Origin: Chrysomallon squamiferum
Lineage: Eukaryota; Mollusca; Gastropoda; Neomphalida; Peltospiridae
Direction: 5' to 3'
Length of the DNA stretch: 64,000 bases
NCBI GenBank assembly: GCA_012295275.1
Contig: CM022665.1
Span: 29,782,457 to 29,846,456, forward strand
Shown: one piece after another, positions 1-12,941 of the stretch
Layout: the number at the start of each line of letters is the position of its first letter
Numbering within the stretch: the first letter of the stretch is position 1
Made by a program: the position numbers and the translations under genes
Notes under the pieces: generated by a model
Told to the model about the DNA's origin: nothing
Database searches by the model: none
What the model saw: only the letters and a program-made list of their open reading frames with translations

Positions 1-38
<38 letters not shown>
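1..38. repeat. (AT)n microsatellite at window edge
   Basis: About 19 uninterrupted AT units run from the first base, so the true repeat may extend beyond the window. Confidence 0.95.
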
Positions 39-40
<2 letters not shown>

Positions 41-235
41 CTCAGAATCTTATTTAATGAACACATAATAAAATTATGCAGGTTTCAAACACTATTATTG
101 TATTGTTTTTATTATTATTATTATTATTGGTAGTTTAATTCTTGTATAGATACATTTCACAAGCGTTTGACATAGAATGCAAGAATGAACCAAAGAAAAA
201 TATTAATACTGAGGTATGAAATCGAGAATACAACC

Positions 236-440
236 ACAGTCGTCACTACTGTTACCACTACCACCAATACCGCGGCTACTGCTACTAATACTGTTATTAC
301 TAACATTAATACTACTAATACTACTATTGTTACGACTATTATCGCTAATAATAACATTAATTCTACTATTACTACTACTAATGCTAACACTAATACTGCT
401 GCTACTACTACTACTACTAATGCTAACACTAATACTGCTG

Positions 441-475
<35 letters not shown>

Positions 476-535
476 GCTACTACTGCTACTACTACTGCTA
501 CTATTACTACTACTACTACTACTACTACTAGCAAC
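236..535. repeat. Degenerate (ACT)n trinucleotide array
   Basis: Roughly 300 bp dominated by ACT/GCT triplets on the plus strand, interrupted early and nearly pure near 440-530. It produces open frames in several phases (Thr/Asn-rich, Leu-rich, Val-rich). These are translations of the repeat, not genes. Confidence 0.9.
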
Positions 536-542
536 AATAACA

Positions 543-2180
543 CCTCTCCTACGACCGCGCCACTATTTGATCAAAATAATTATTTGTCAAAAGCCATGGT
601 GTGTTATTTCCTATGAACGGATAGGTGTATGCCAAAAATATATATATATAAATATATATATTCTGTTAATCGATAAAAGTAGCCATTATAAATATAGCAC
701 AAGATTGAAACATTAATAACTATGATGACGTAAACATTACCTCAGCCAATGTCTGATAGAGACTAGCATTAAAAAACACACACACACACACACACACATT
801 GCCTACAATTAATATCTAATTTCTATTCAACTGAGTAGGACTTTGCATACATTATTTACTTTCTTAGTACAGAAGATATAGATTCTAGACAAGTTAGAAA
901 GAATCGAAAACAGATTATGAAAACAATTTGAATACCAAAACAGCATTTAATAAAAATATATGACACCAAACCATGCTTACATGTTCGTTAAATACACAAA
1001 ATTATATATATATATATTGAACAGTTCATGTTATTTTCCGCTCTTTAAACATTTCCTTTTAAATTATTTCTTTTGTCCCTTTGTTTTCTTATATATATTT
1101 TTTTCTTCTTTATTCTCCCATTCCTTCTTTCTCTCTAGCCAGTATTGTTACCTGTGTTTTGTTTCCCTCAGGTAAGCGACGCGGCTATTTATATACGTTT
1201 CATTTACAAGCTATTTTCTGTTAGCTACAGCCGAGGTTTCATGGCTTACTGCAGAATCTAAGACCGAGATAAGCTCTGTAGGCAGACGTCGATATTTACT
1301 TTATTTGTGGATAATGCTCGCTCGCATCCCGGAGATACCAATTACAAAGCCTTTGAACGGCTGCGCTCATTCCAAGTACTAAATATGTCGTACAAATAGA
1401 CTGACGGACAGAAGGACAGGTGAACAGAATGTTTTAATGAATTAAACGACCGCTGGAAAGACGAGTGTGCCTGGAGGAACGACTTAATAGATGGTTTCAC
1501 GCAGCTGAAAGAAGGATTGACGAAACAAAACGGATCCTTGATGAATATATTTCTTGTAAGATGGTTTATACTGTGAATGAAAAATAACATTTTGTTCAAA
1601 ATATTTCACAGGATGAGTAATATGAAATGCATGTGAATACTGTTTTGTTTATGTGAAATAAAAAAAAAGTAAATTATAATACCTGTCTAGTCTCTCGATC
1701 TGTTTCTTCTATTCATTTATCTATCTATCTATCTATCTATTTATTTATTTATCTATCAGTCTATCAAGCTGTCTATCTGTCTATACACACAAACACACAC
1801 ACACACACACAGAGTTTTATTCGGATTGAGAAGCAGCGAATAAAGGAAATTAAGATGGGTAAAATCACATTATGAAGCAATGATAAAACATTGTCATTAT
1901 GAAGTTACGGGTTATAATATTTTGTAATACTTTTTACTATTTAATCATCTCTGAAGCATAAATAAAATACATATATTTTTTTAATTGTTATTCGCCAAAT
2001 TTCGATCTACAACGAAAGGATCCAAAGGAAACAACAGCCAGTAACGAAAGAACCAAGTTATCGATAGTGTACTGAAACAGCGAATTAAAAACAAAATCCT
2101 CCAGTTTAAGTGATGGACAGGAAAATAATGTAAACGTTTACAAAACCATTACGCAGTGATATTTAAATGTTTATGGTACT
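543..2180. other. Intergenic, no gene seen
   Basis: AT-rich sequence with short (CA)n runs near 774-798 and 1788-1811 and a CTAT/TTAT run near 1717-1757. The section 1170-1600 is less AT-rich than its surroundings and could be an old element copy, but I recognise no coding motif in it. Confidence 0.6.
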
Positions 2181-2194
2181 ATATATATATATAT

Positions 2195-2287
<93 letters not shown>
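2181..2287. repeat. Compound (TA)n-(GA)n microsatellite
   Basis: A short TA run passes directly into about 44 uninterrupted AG dinucleotides. The same TA-to-GA pattern recurs in the window at about 14980, where a (GA)n run follows an ATA-rich stretch. Confidence 0.95.
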
Positions 2288-2292
<5 letters not shown>

Positions 2293-3330
2293 CAAATTTC
2301 GAAGGCCATTGTGATGAACATACCATTAGCTAAGTGAAAGTATGTCTACGAGAAAAAACAAAAAAAATAAGGGTATTGACTTGGCAGAACTCGCGAAACA
2401 CTGGACATGAAAGACAATGTAAGAAAGTTAGAATTCCTCGCAATTAGTAATCTGAGTAGGCTGACAATGTCACTGTGGTTTCAAACCTATTAAACCATTG
2501 TCTTTACTGAGCATACGGTCTAGAACTCAGGTCATACATGCCAAAAGCGGACATGGACCACTGAGGTATAACTTAACACCTTTTCAAGGTATTAAAAATT
2601 AGATTATATATATCTGGCAGTTATGGATTAGAAATTGCAAACATTTTCCTGCAATATTTCTACTGTTATGAAGTAAAAAGTTTAAATCTAAAATAAATTG
2701 CAAAATTATTAACTAAGAGAGATTAAAAAAACAAACACTTGTTACCAAAGATTATGGGTTATCTAACATAGGTGGTTATATTTTTGTTTATTGAAATATT
2801 TATTTATATTTGGATTTACTTCGTAACTTCAAAATTCAACTCAAAGTTTTGATGTCAGTTCTGAAGACGTGTTTAGAACCGATGATCACAGTCAAATGAC
2901 AATAATTCAGTTGTTCATTTGTGCATGCCGCGATTATCGAATTTCCTTCACTACAGCTTAACATGTGGAAAAACAATCACTCTGCTGTATTACAACAAAC
3001 CAAGAATAGACCAGCGTGTTATCACACCCACAAATATTAATGTCTTTAACAACCTCTTCACATATTAGTGAATTCAGTGATTTTCTTTTTCAATATTCTT
3101 ATCTGCTACTACTTCAGCAGATATTAATATCTTCAGCAGCTTTTTCAAGTGTTCTTGCGTAAGTTACTTCTTCAAATGTTAATATTTTCTACAACTTCAA
3201 ATGTTCTTAAATTATTTTCACCCTCGTTCACAGTTTAATTTTCCTCTTTTTTCCTTTTTGTTTCTTCTTTTTTCGTTTCTTAATTTTTGCTTTAGTTCAG
3301 ACAGTACATCCGACTATAACACATCACGTA
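2288..3330. other. Intergenic, no gene seen
   Basis: AT-rich unique-looking sequence without a long open frame, splice-supported exon or recognisable element. A mild local repetition of TTCTTCA-like and TTAATAT-like words occurs around 3060-3210. Confidence 0.55.
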
Positions 3331-3526
3331 TGATGTATGTATGTATGTATGTATGTATGTATGTATGTATGTATGTATGGATGGATGAAAGGATCGATGG
3401 ATGGATGAATGGATGGATATATTAATAGATGGATGGACGGATGGATGCATACATACATACAAGCATGTGTGTATGTACGTACGTACGTATGTATGCATGC
3501 ATGCATGCATGCATGCATGTATGTAC
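3331..3526. repeat. Tetranucleotide array: (TATG)n, (GATG)n, (TACG)n, (GCAT)n
   Basis: Successive blocks of related tetranucleotides: pure TATG at 3331-3378, GATG-type to about 3445, then TACA/TACG and GCAT blocks. The GCAT and TACG units are self-complementary. Open frames on both strands over this interval are simple-sequence artefacts. Confidence 0.93.
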
Positions 3527-4264
3527 ATCTGAAAATTATAGAAAAACTCTGCCATTTTAAAATGATCTATATATCTTTAGAACCTGACAGTTGTCGTAAT
3601 AAGCGTGATAAACGTGATGTGTTCTAGTCGGATATTACAACTCGACATAGGTTTCAGATCGAAGTGAATATAATTGTCCTGTTTACGTTCAGCAAATAGT
3701 TGTTAACTCGAGGGGTTCGATAGCATTTAACGTGTGTTTGACATCTGACGTTGCATATACATTTTCTGCTTCTGTCGAAATTAAACAAACATCGATTATG
3801 GTCATCAAATCATTTTAATTCCCTCTGAAGACATCGCCCATACATGACTGAAACAGGAAAATATACGGGATTTTTTTTTAACGATACCAGATAGAAAATT
3901 AAGGACGTAGAGGTATAATTATGCTGTTTTTAAATCATAAAATCTTTGTCCGCGTATTTTGAAAAATTAACACTTTTAGATAAAGTGCCTTGCGTTGAAG
4001 GTTGAATCGATATATTAAAAAAACAGAAGAAAAAAAAAAAAAAAAAAAAGATAATAATAATAAAATAGAATTAAAATTTTAAAAGGAAAGACAATGAAAA
4101 CATCTAGATGAAAAGCAGTAGTTCAGGTTTTGATTACGTCGTTGTATTTTCATTCAAAATAATTTGTTGTATTAAATTATCACTGTATTTTCTTAGATTA
4201 TATTAAAATCTTTGAAATTCACCACAAATGTTGTTGTGGTGTTTTTTTTTTTTTTTTTTTTTTT

Positions 4265-4314
<50 letters not shown>

Positions 4315-5364
4315 TCTTGCTATTTATTTCTTCATATTTTGGGTGTTTTTAAATTATTTTTCCCTTTTTTTATATTTATTTATTTTGTTCATGTTCTTCT
4401 TTATGGAGTTATTTTCTTTGTCATTTATTTTAATTTTACTGTTCCTCAGAGAGACAGGGACGGTTTTAATTTCGTTTTCAATTCTCTAAATTAAGCGAAG
4501 TGAGTTGAATTTTTTTTTTTTTTACATGTACACTATTGCCACAAATCTTTATAAAAAAAAAACTTACTCTTTAATAGCTGTTTCCCACTTAGTACAAACA
4601 CTTATCAAAGCACAGTATTCACAGTTTTAAGATACATTTTGAAATCTGTTTCGTAAAAAATTATACAAAAATAAATAATCATAAAACACTAAAAAAATTA
4701 ATGAACGAATAAAACTTCAACAGAAAAGAAAAGAGAATATTTTGCAATGTATAATTTCTACAGTTACATCCACTCTCTTGTAACCTGCATAATCTAAACA
4801 ATCCACAATAAATAAATAAATGAATACGAAACTCAGCAGTAACAAGAGTAGTCAACGAAGAATGAATACGATTACCTCTTCTGTAGTGTAGATAATCACG
4901 TAGAACGTTCCACTTTGCCCACGTCTTCAAATTACGTTCATAGTCATTCACTGTTAATCTACTTCTGTTAACTGATATCTTAAAATTATATTCGCTCTGA
5001 AATTATTCGGGCCTGAATGTCAAAGATTTACAAATTAGATATCTAATAATTTCCTGTTACTACGTTCAGTGATTGAAACTGTCAGCACTGGATTAGGTAT
5101 TGGTTAATCAGGTTCATTGGCTGAAACTGCTGACAAAACTTTATTATTTTATTAAATGTGAGATATTCAGGTTCATTAACTGAAATTGTAAGTATTTCAA
5201 TTTTGCATTAATCCTTAGATATTTAAACACACACACACACACACACACTCAGTTCTACATTATATTAGTTTTTAGATTTTCAAACTCAAAGATGAAACTG
5301 TCGACATTTCTATTTTATATTAACTCTTTATTTTTCAGGATCAGTTGGTGAAACCGTCGATATT

Positions 5365-5402
<38 letters not shown>

Positions 5403-5692
5403 CATTAAATTAATTCTTAATTATTCAGGCTCGGTGGCAGAAACTGTCGAGATTTTACATTACATTAACTTTAAGTTACTGAGGCTCAGAGAATGAGAGA
5501 ATCTACTATCAATAAAACACATTCGTTTTTGTGAAGTTTTATGCTGCATTCAAGGCAGCTTAACAACATCTATAAATTTAAATTACATTCACATTCTGCT
5601 TCTTCAGGCATAATGAATAAAAATGTCCAAATTTTTAAAATGATTTGACTAATGGAAAATTGAAATATCTCTTAAACTTCCATTCACTGAAA

Positions 5693-5694
<2 letters not shown>
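3527..5694. other. Intergenic with homopolymer tracts
   Basis: No gene supported. It contains poly(A) near 4029-4049, a poly(T) stretch near 4241-4303, a (CA)n run near 5226-5248 and poly(T) near 5367-5400. Between about 4990 and 5470, phrases resembling 'ggttca-tgg-gaaactg' recur roughly every 50-100 bp, suggesting an old degenerate tandem repeat. Confidence 0.55.
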
Positions 5695-5787
<93 letters not shown>

Positions 5788-5793
5788 ACACAC
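5695..5793. repeat. (CT)n-(CG)n-(CA)n microsatellite
   Basis: About 40 CT units pass into a short alternating CG run and then CA. The plus strand is pyrimidine-rich, and the CG run is unusual in such AT-rich DNA. Confidence 0.95.
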
Positions 5794-6943
5794 ATCTCTT
5801 TCTTTTTATTAACTTTCTCTTCTGAATTAAAAACATTGACACCTAAATATTCATCTGTTTCCGACTCATTTATTTTTATCTTCTCTATCGTTTTTCTAGA
5901 TATATATATTTTTTTTCGTTTTCTGTTTTAACAGTTCGAATTACCTTATAACTCTCATATATATGAACCGACATATCTGGGTTATTTTTGCGCCAGTGAC
6001 GCAAAGGGTGTTCCAAAACACTTTAGACTTTGATTTATGAAGTAACGGACAGCCAGTAATAGCAGTCAGTCAAAGCAGAGTATCGAGCGTTGATTAGTTG
6101 TATGTCTATCGGGACTGACATGTTACGTTTCCTATAGAAACACTGAAAAGGTTTATGTTACTCGGGGGAGACACACGGACGTTCAAGTTATGGATTTAAC
6201 TTATTGCCGTCTGCTAATTAACGTACGTTTCACGAAATTCCTTGTCATTGCTTTTCTCGCTTTCTATAACATCCTGGCGCTAGTTTTACATTTGCGTGCA
6301 GGCTGTCGGCTTGGGATCACATAAAGTTCCTTATTAGCGGAGAAAACAATGTCAACTGGAGATATTAGCATTTCGTTCTTCCGCTTTTTTTAATGTGTAT
6401 ATTTGTAAAGAGTTACTTTATGTGCGTACATTTACGTAGCTTTTGTCGATTCCCTTCCTGTATGGACGTTTAGCGTTTATTCATATAATTTGTGACTTGG
6501 TCAGATGTTTTAGTGAGTTATAATGATACATTTTCTGATTAACGATTATCCAGAACGTCTATTTTGCTATTTGTCAGTCATCTTTTCACATTAATATATT
6601 ATGCATTTCTGTTGTTTTGCTCACATGTGATATTAAAAATTGTAAAGGAAAGCTAGATTTTTTTTAATATTATCTTTACGACATTTTGACATAAATTTTT
6701 AATCAGGTCGCCTCTGCCTCGTTGATGAGTCTGTCTCATTTAACTGACTACTTCTACTAATTGAGAATTTTCTGTTGGACTTGTTTTTGATGGACAGGAA
6801 AATCGTAAACACATCTATTGATAATTAGTTATGGAGTGTTGGGTAGGATACTAAATAATAATTAATGGTATTGATTTTTAGACCTGATGAATCTCCAGTA
6901 AGACAGAATATATATATATTTTTTTTTTGTTTTTACTTATTCC

Positions 6944-6947
<4 letters not shown>
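5794..6947. other. Intergenic, no gene seen
   Basis: The section 5990-6330 is richer in G and C than its surroundings and may be an old repeat copy. I found no open frame or family motif in it. Confidence 0.5.

Positions 6948-7014
<67 letters not shown>
6948..7014. repeat. (GA)n microsatellite
   Basis: About 33 uninterrupted AG/GA units. Confidence 0.95.
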
Positions 7015-7017
<3 letters not shown>

Positions 7018-7593
7018 TAATTTACGAAGCTTCTGTTATTTAGGCAATCATTGATTGACTAGCTAAAACGCGTTTAGGTTATAGGTATCGTAAGTTTATT
7101 AGAATTTGTTTTATTATCTGGCCACTGATAAAATGAATGTAAATTCAAAATACGAACTGAAAACTAGAAGAGTGTCTTCTACTGTGTTAAATAAAATAAT
7201 TCACAAATCAACAGAATTCTCATTTCATTCCTCTCTACACAATCAGACTTGATAAAATCAAATCTTCTTTTTCTCACCCCAGTGTCGTAAAGATTAGCAT
7301 GCAAGCATGAACGTTATTTTGAAGCGCCCCAACAAACGCACACGCTCGAATGCAGGCACGTACGCACAAACACACACACACACACACACATTCAGTTCTC
7401 AACTGTAATTTTAAAAAAAGTAATGTTACGTAATCACAGAATTGTTTTTGTTTCTGGAGAATGTTGAGCTTAGATCAACAACAACAATAATGTTGACGCC
7501 TTCGTTAATGGCTACTCAGTCTATCGTGTATTTGCACATTTGCTACAATATTATTTGGAATTTTTATTCTTGTACATTTTTCTGTTTTTTATT

Positions 7594-7869
7594 CATGGCC
7601 GTAACTACATTGAGGCAAATGAGGCAAATGCCTCATACTGAAATTGATGACTTTTGTTTGATTTTTTTTTTATGCAAAGATTTTATTTAAGAAATAAAAA
7701 ATATAAATCTCTCTTCCGATAGAAACGATATCCGCTGAATTAATTCGTTTATGTCTACGGTTACCGTTTGAAGTCTACCTTCAGACCCCTCGCTAGAACT
7801 TTTTTGCCAGACTCCGCTCGGCGATTAAACGTTTTTGCCTCATTTCAAAAAGAGTCGAGTTACGCCATG
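7594..7869. mobile_element. Short terminal-inverted-repeat element (MITE-like)
   Basis: The left end reads CATGGCCGTAACTAC. The reverse complement of the right end reads CATGGCGTAACTCGA, so the termini are imperfect inverted repeats about 275 bp apart. Sub-terminal GAGGCAAA/GCCTCATT words are also inverted relative to each other. 'Gtaact' ends with a GAGGCAAA motif are common among non-autonomous hAT-type elements. No transposase is encoded, and I did not find a clear target-site duplication. Confidence 0.45.
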
Positions 7870-9062
7870 TTATGGAAAACACAACAAAAATAATTATTAT
7901 TAACACAAAGGCATCTTCAGAGAATACTGACAGAGTTATCTGCCTTACATTTTCTTTTTCTTCTTTTCGTTGTCTTTTTCTAGATTTAATATTATTAAAC
8001 TCTTTAATGCAACGTTTTTCCTCCCATCCATTAACTCACAGTTTCAGCTGATCCGTTTGCTAATGAATAAAAGCAGTTTGAAATTTCGACGGATAGAAAA
8101 CAAGATAATAAAGTTCCAAACCAAATGTCAGTAGGGGAAAAAAAAAAAAAAAAAAAAAAACATTTTCAGGACAGAGTCTCTACAAAAGGGGGAAACACTC
8201 AGTTAAATATAAAAATCTCAAATGTTAATTTTATTTTCATTTGACATTCCCTTAAGTGGCGAAGATGGAAGGCAAATGATCAGCAGTTTGGTGAATATGC
8301 CTACTGTGTTGATTATACATCATTAAATAAGATTTACGATTCGATATAATCTTATTTCATGAACAGATAAAGACTTCAGAAAAAACTAAATAATAAAATG
8401 GATAAATAAATCAATAACAACAGTAAGTTTGAGTTATTTATTTATATACAGAACATATTTTATTATAAGAATAATAAAAAAAATAGTTTTTTTAAAAAAC
8501 GCAATTAAATTGTTTATGGTTTTCAGCAAACATGAATTAAAAAAAAATTAAAGATGGAATCGGTCACAAGAGAATCAAATAATTATGTAAATATAAATTT
8601 AAACACACACACACACACACACACACGTTAAACAATACGCCGTTAATGAAATAGATTACACTGCCTAATGACGGTATCAAAAAAACAAAAAACAAGGGAG
8701 AAAAGTTTCTTACCACATCCCGCTGCAAAATGCTTATCACAGCAAGGCCAAAGTTTCATAACGTGCGCTTGTGGTTTCCACAAACAAGAACTTGAACTTC
8801 AGTCCCTTAGTCTCAAACCCCGCGCTGTATATAGACATATAAGGTTCCTGCGGACGTCGCTGAAAACCGCGGAATCGAAGAGAAAAGAGAATTTGGTTAG
8901 TTTGTCACATTAAACGTAACTTTAAAGTTTAAAAACTGTCTTTAAAAGTTCGTCATCGTGTATTTTCCTGTAAAAAGGTATTACAAAAAAATACTTTAAT
9001 TATTTGAATATATCAGCAGTTAAAGGCAGTTTATTTCATATTTGTCCTAATTCCATCTTTTC
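7870..9062. other. Intergenic, no gene seen
   Basis: Contains poly(A) near 8138-8160 and (CA)n near 8604-8626. The part 8668-8910 is less AT-rich and has a short plus-strand open frame of 81 codons. That frame matches no family I know and has no splice or start context, so I do not call it a gene. Confidence 0.5.
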
Positions 9063-9068
9063 TTTATT
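9063..9068 (-). terminator. Candidate polyadenylation signal for HtrL-like gene 1
   Basis: AATAAA on the minus strand about 246 bp past the stop of the gene ending at 9314. The motif is common by chance in this AT-rich DNA, so support is positional only. Confidence 0.3.
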
Positions 9069-9313
9069 TTATATATAGAAACTATAAATAATGTTAAGAT
9101 CACATGTATATATAAATTGGTATGTTATTAAAATATCTTTAGTTTGTACATGTAAAAAAAAAAAAAAAAAAGTATTTAATGAAACACAATTTCATAGATA
9201 ACCGGGTTTTGCGTAAAACAAAGACAAGATTATCTACTTTCGTCACAAAAATGTAGAGATCAGTTTTAGAAGCCTTGAACAGACAACCGTAAAAAAAAAA
9301 AAAAAAAAAAAAA

Positions 9314-10931
9314 TTATCTGATTTCTCTGTAACAAGAATAACCCAGATAGAACCAACAGTCCATTTCAACATCAGCCATGTAAACTTGAAGTTCCACTTT
9401 CGGCTTGAGTAGATTTTTTTCTCTGACTGTATTCATTGCAAATATTACCTGCTGATCTGTGTTTATCACTTTCATTTCCAAATATCGTTCCACAGCTCGT
9501 TTGTAGTCTTGGATAAACAGCTTCATGACCCGGGGAATACCAAATACCATCCCACCACCCACCCAAACATGATTATATTTTATTATCACATCCGCATTTT
9601 CCGACATGTTCACGGTATTTACCATGTTCATGGCAATTCTGCTTTCATTGAAGTCACGTGGTGGTACTATTAAAAACTTTCGCTTCCTGTCTGCTATTAA
9701 TCGGAAATAGCCTAGATCTAACCACGTGACGTATTTTGTTTGAAAATAATTCACGGAAACTGCATCTTCTAGAAAATCGTATTTTGCATGCTGCGTACAA
9801 GAATAGTTAACATTGACCGTGTTTGGAATATATTTCGGGAATCCAGGAAGTGAAAATATCGCTGATATTTTGTCAGCCAGTTTAAAAGACCAAATAGATT
9901 TCCTTTCAAGTTTGATTATTTTTGTGACATTTTTTAACACGCCGCGGATTTCTGCAAAGTTCTGTGCGATTTCGGATGAATCTGTGTAAAACACTGTTGG
10001 GTTCTGAAGATATCCGTACGATCCGGCCCATTTCAAGTAAGTCGCTGTTTCAAATTTCACTCTTCCAGACTTCACAAACTTTCCCAGATTAAAATAAGCA
10101 GTCACTACAGTGACACTGGGTGACGATGGCTTGACCAGCTGGTCCAAATGTGGAGGTATCTTCCCTAGAACGCATCTTGGGCGCTGAAACATTAATAATA
10201 AAACAAAAATATTTCAAGACACAACAGCATTTGATTATCCTATTAAAATATAGTATTTTCTATCTTGTATTAAAGAGAGAGAAACTATCAAATAACGATA
10301 CAATATTGTCTGCATTGTATTATATACAGAGACAAATGTTTTATTATTTACTGGTTCTTCTTTTTTGATTAAATTAGAATAATATTAATGAAAACAAAGT
10401 TCATTTGTGTACAAATAGGGTGGTCCAAAAATAAATAAATAAATAAATAAACGCACCGAACTTCAACACCTTTCAACAGAATTACATAGTATATAGAATT
10501 AATATTTACGTAATTCTAAGTTACTTACTTTGATATGAATAGTAACTTTCGGTGGTGTGAAGTGAAGAGTTTTTTTGTTTCTTGAACTACTAGATATTGT
10601 TCTAACAGAAGGCTTCGACTGAAAACACAGATTAAACATATGCGATTACTGATAATTTGTCATTTTAAAACATAATGGTAAAATGGTGAATATACGTCTA
10701 TACAATACATAATCTGAAATAATACAAACCAATTCATTCATACCCGCATTCTCGTAGATCAAAAGGTACATGAATACTTACATACATCATGCGGTGCATA
10801 AACATATAAATGTACATATATACATTCATACATATATACATTCATACATACTTACATACATACATACATACATATATACATAGACACATACATACATAGA
10901 CAATTGCATGTATACATATATATACATACAC

Positions 10932-10963
<32 letters not shown>

Positions 10964-11273
10964 ACACGATTACATACATACATACATACATACATACACA
11001 CACACAATCCTACACACACACACACACACGCACACTCACATAAATATTGGTACAAATATAGGCGTGCAAATATAATACCTCACACAAATACAATCCCATA
11101 CACATACATCCATTCTTTAAAGCATTATTAGCTTCAGCAGTGAACATAAATAAATTATTATTTTAAAAAAAGTAGTTATTTACTACAGTGGCAGTCAGAT
11201 AGAGCCAAACGAGGAGGCAGAAAGAAAACATAACAGCAGCACATCGACACGCACACGAACGTCTTCTGTGCAT
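9314..11273 (-). CDS. HtrL/YibB-family protein, paralogue 1 (predicted type II membrane, Golgi-like)
   Basis: Three coding exons, read right to left: 11273-11184 (30 codons), 10618-10529 (30 codons) and 10183-9314 (289 codons plus stop), giving 349 aa. All junctions are phase 0 with GT-AG sites (donor GTAAGT after 10529; acceptor TTTCAG before 10183). Exon 1 encodes a basic start (MHRRR) and a hydrophobic segment at about residues 12-30. Exon 2 is a basic, Ser-rich stem. The large exon carries the family hallmarks: VTVVTAYFNLGKF (84-96), FYTD (125-128), TWLDLGYFR (213-221), PRDFNESRIAMN (235-246), VWVGGGM (266-272), NTDQQV (301-306) and CWFYLGYSC (336-344). HtrL/YibB was named from an E. coli protein encoded in the LPS-core region. 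Its biochemical role is not established, and a glycosyltransferase fold is only my expectation. The long open frame starts at an ATG formed inside the acceptor (ATG TTT CAG), so I reject that start in favour of the spliced model, which restores a signal anchor. A splice acceptor lies 8 nt before the chosen ATG, implying a non-coding upstream exon. This copy is the most diverged of the three. Confidence 0.82.
10780..11043. repeat. Mixed (CATA)n, (TA)n, (CA)n microsatellite
   Basis: Long CATA/TATA/CACA array inside the first intron of HtrL-like gene 1. Open frames reading as Tyr/Ile/His repeats on both strands are artefacts of this array. Confidence 0.92.
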
Positions 11274-11404
11274 TGTCACCTCTGAAAATAAAAGATAAAA
11301 TAAGCAGAAAGACTGGCTAATGCTAAGCATGGTTACTAAAATGTAAAAACTAAATTTATTTTATTCTCTAGAAATATCAGTAGTGACTCAGTAACTACAT
11401 TTCG

Positions 11405-12545
11405 ATTTTGTTGTATAGTATAGTAAAGATTTGTAATGTACTGTAATGTATATACCATTACAGTGTAATATGTTATCGTGAAGTATAGTACAGTATGGTA
11501 TAGTATAGTATAGTATAGTATAGTATATAATACAGTAGAGCATGGTTTGGTATTGTGCTGTCATGTATTGTATATAACGTTATAGTATAATATGTTATAG
11601 TATAGGGTAATATAGCATAGTTTGGCATTGTACTGTAATGTATTGTATATAGCATTACAGTATAGTGTAATATAGCATAGGTTGGTATTCTACCGTAATG
11701 TATTGTATATAACATTACAGTATACTATAGTATAACATAGTTTTGTAATTCACTGTAATGTATTGTATATACCACTATAATAGTATTATAGTATAATATA
11801 GCATAGTATAGTTTGGCACTGTACTGTAGATAACATTTTAACATAATATAATACAGTATAGTAAGGTTTAGTATAACACAATTGTATATTGCACTGTAGT
11901 AAGTATTGTACATTGCATTATAATACAGTTTAGTATTGTATTATAATGTAGTCAGGGCCGATTCTGGGCCCGGGAAAATTCAATTTTTGGAATCCCATTA
12001 TACTGCATTTACACAGATAAGCACTATATAATGCATAACCAAAGCAATGTTTTCTAACATCAGGTGGCAACTGCCATACTTGCAGCCCACTGAGACGACC
12101 TTCAATACAGTACAGTATAGCACAGTATAGTATGGTATTGTAAACTATTGTATAGCATAGCATAGCATAGCATAGCATAGCATAGTATAGTATAGTATAG
12201 TATAGTATAGTATAGTATAGTATAGTATAGTATAGTATAGTATAGTATAGAATAGTATAGTACAGTATAGTATAGTATAAAATAGTATAGCATAGCATAA
12301 TATAGAACAGTATAGTACAGTATAGTATAGTATAAAATAGTATAGTATAGCATAATATAGAATAGTATAGTACAGTATAGTATAGTATAGTATAAAATAG
12401 TATAGCATAGCATAATATAGAATAGTATAGTACAGTATAGTATAGTATAAAATAGTATAGTATAGCATAATATAGAATAGTACAGTACAGTATAGTATAG
12501 TATAAAATAGTATAGTGTAGCAGCACAGTAATATACAGCAGAGTA
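11405..12545. repeat. TAGTA pentanucleotide satellite with higher-order structure
   Basis: Roughly 1.1 kb of TATAG-type pentamers. From 12110 the pentamers are nearly pure. From about 12245 they are organised in five copies of a unit of about 55 bp (11 pentamers; one copy is 60 bp), each starting TATAGAAYAG and holding a TATAAAATAG marker. The left part, 11515-11780, has a looser period near 75 bp marked by ACTGTAATGTATTG. A unique insert occupies about 11945-12108. The three Tyr/Ile/Leu-rich minus-strand frames here are artefacts of a 5-bp unit being open in every phase. Confidence 0.9.
11945..12108 (-). mobile_element. Unique fragment inserted in the pentamer satellite
   Basis: About 160 bp of non-repetitive, GC-richer sequence interrupts the TAGTA array. 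On the minus strand it is open and reads phrases such as GLQVWQLPPDVRKHCFGYAL. A GGGCCGATTCTGGGCCCGGG word at its left edge resembles ends of DNA transposons, but I cannot name the family. It may be an element fragment or the residue of the original locus before satellite expansion. Confidence 0.3.
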
Positions 12546-12865
12546 CAGTACAGTTTATTTTTTCTTTAATTAGCAACTGATTTTGTTGATGCAACATGTG
12601 TCAGTAAAGTTGTACGATTTATACTAATGTATTTTATTTAATAATTTAATTTACATTTAATATTTTTACTTTAATAACATATTTTTTATTGATGATGCTT
12701 GTACTAATAAACTTGTATCATACGTACTAATGTATTTCATTTAATCATTTAATTTAATACTTGTAATGAGACATGGGTTTTATATTTAGCTGCTCAGAGG
12801 TGTATTGCTGAATTACTATAATGTGGTTACTTTTGGTAATTCAAAAACGCTTTGGAACCAAGCCT

Positions 12866-12867
<2 letters not shown>

Positions 12868-12938
<71 letters not shown>
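12868..12938. repeat. (AAT)n microsatellite
   Basis: About 23 uninterrupted AAT units, giving poly-Asn or poly-Ile in the overlapping open frames. The T-rich sequence after it (12970-13360) is also low complexity. Confidence 0.95.

Positions 12939-12941
<3 letters not shown>

Noticed and set aside
157-716. Three open frames rich in Val, Thr or Leu
   Set aside because: They are translations of the ACT triplet array in different phases and strands.
9372-9566. 64-codon minus-strand frame inside HtrL-like gene 1
   Set aside because: It is an out-of-frame shadow of the domain exon.
11473-12597. Several minus-strand frames reading Tyr/Ile/Leu repeats
   Set aside because: A 5-bp repeat without stops is open in all phases; no unique protein content except the short insert noted separately.
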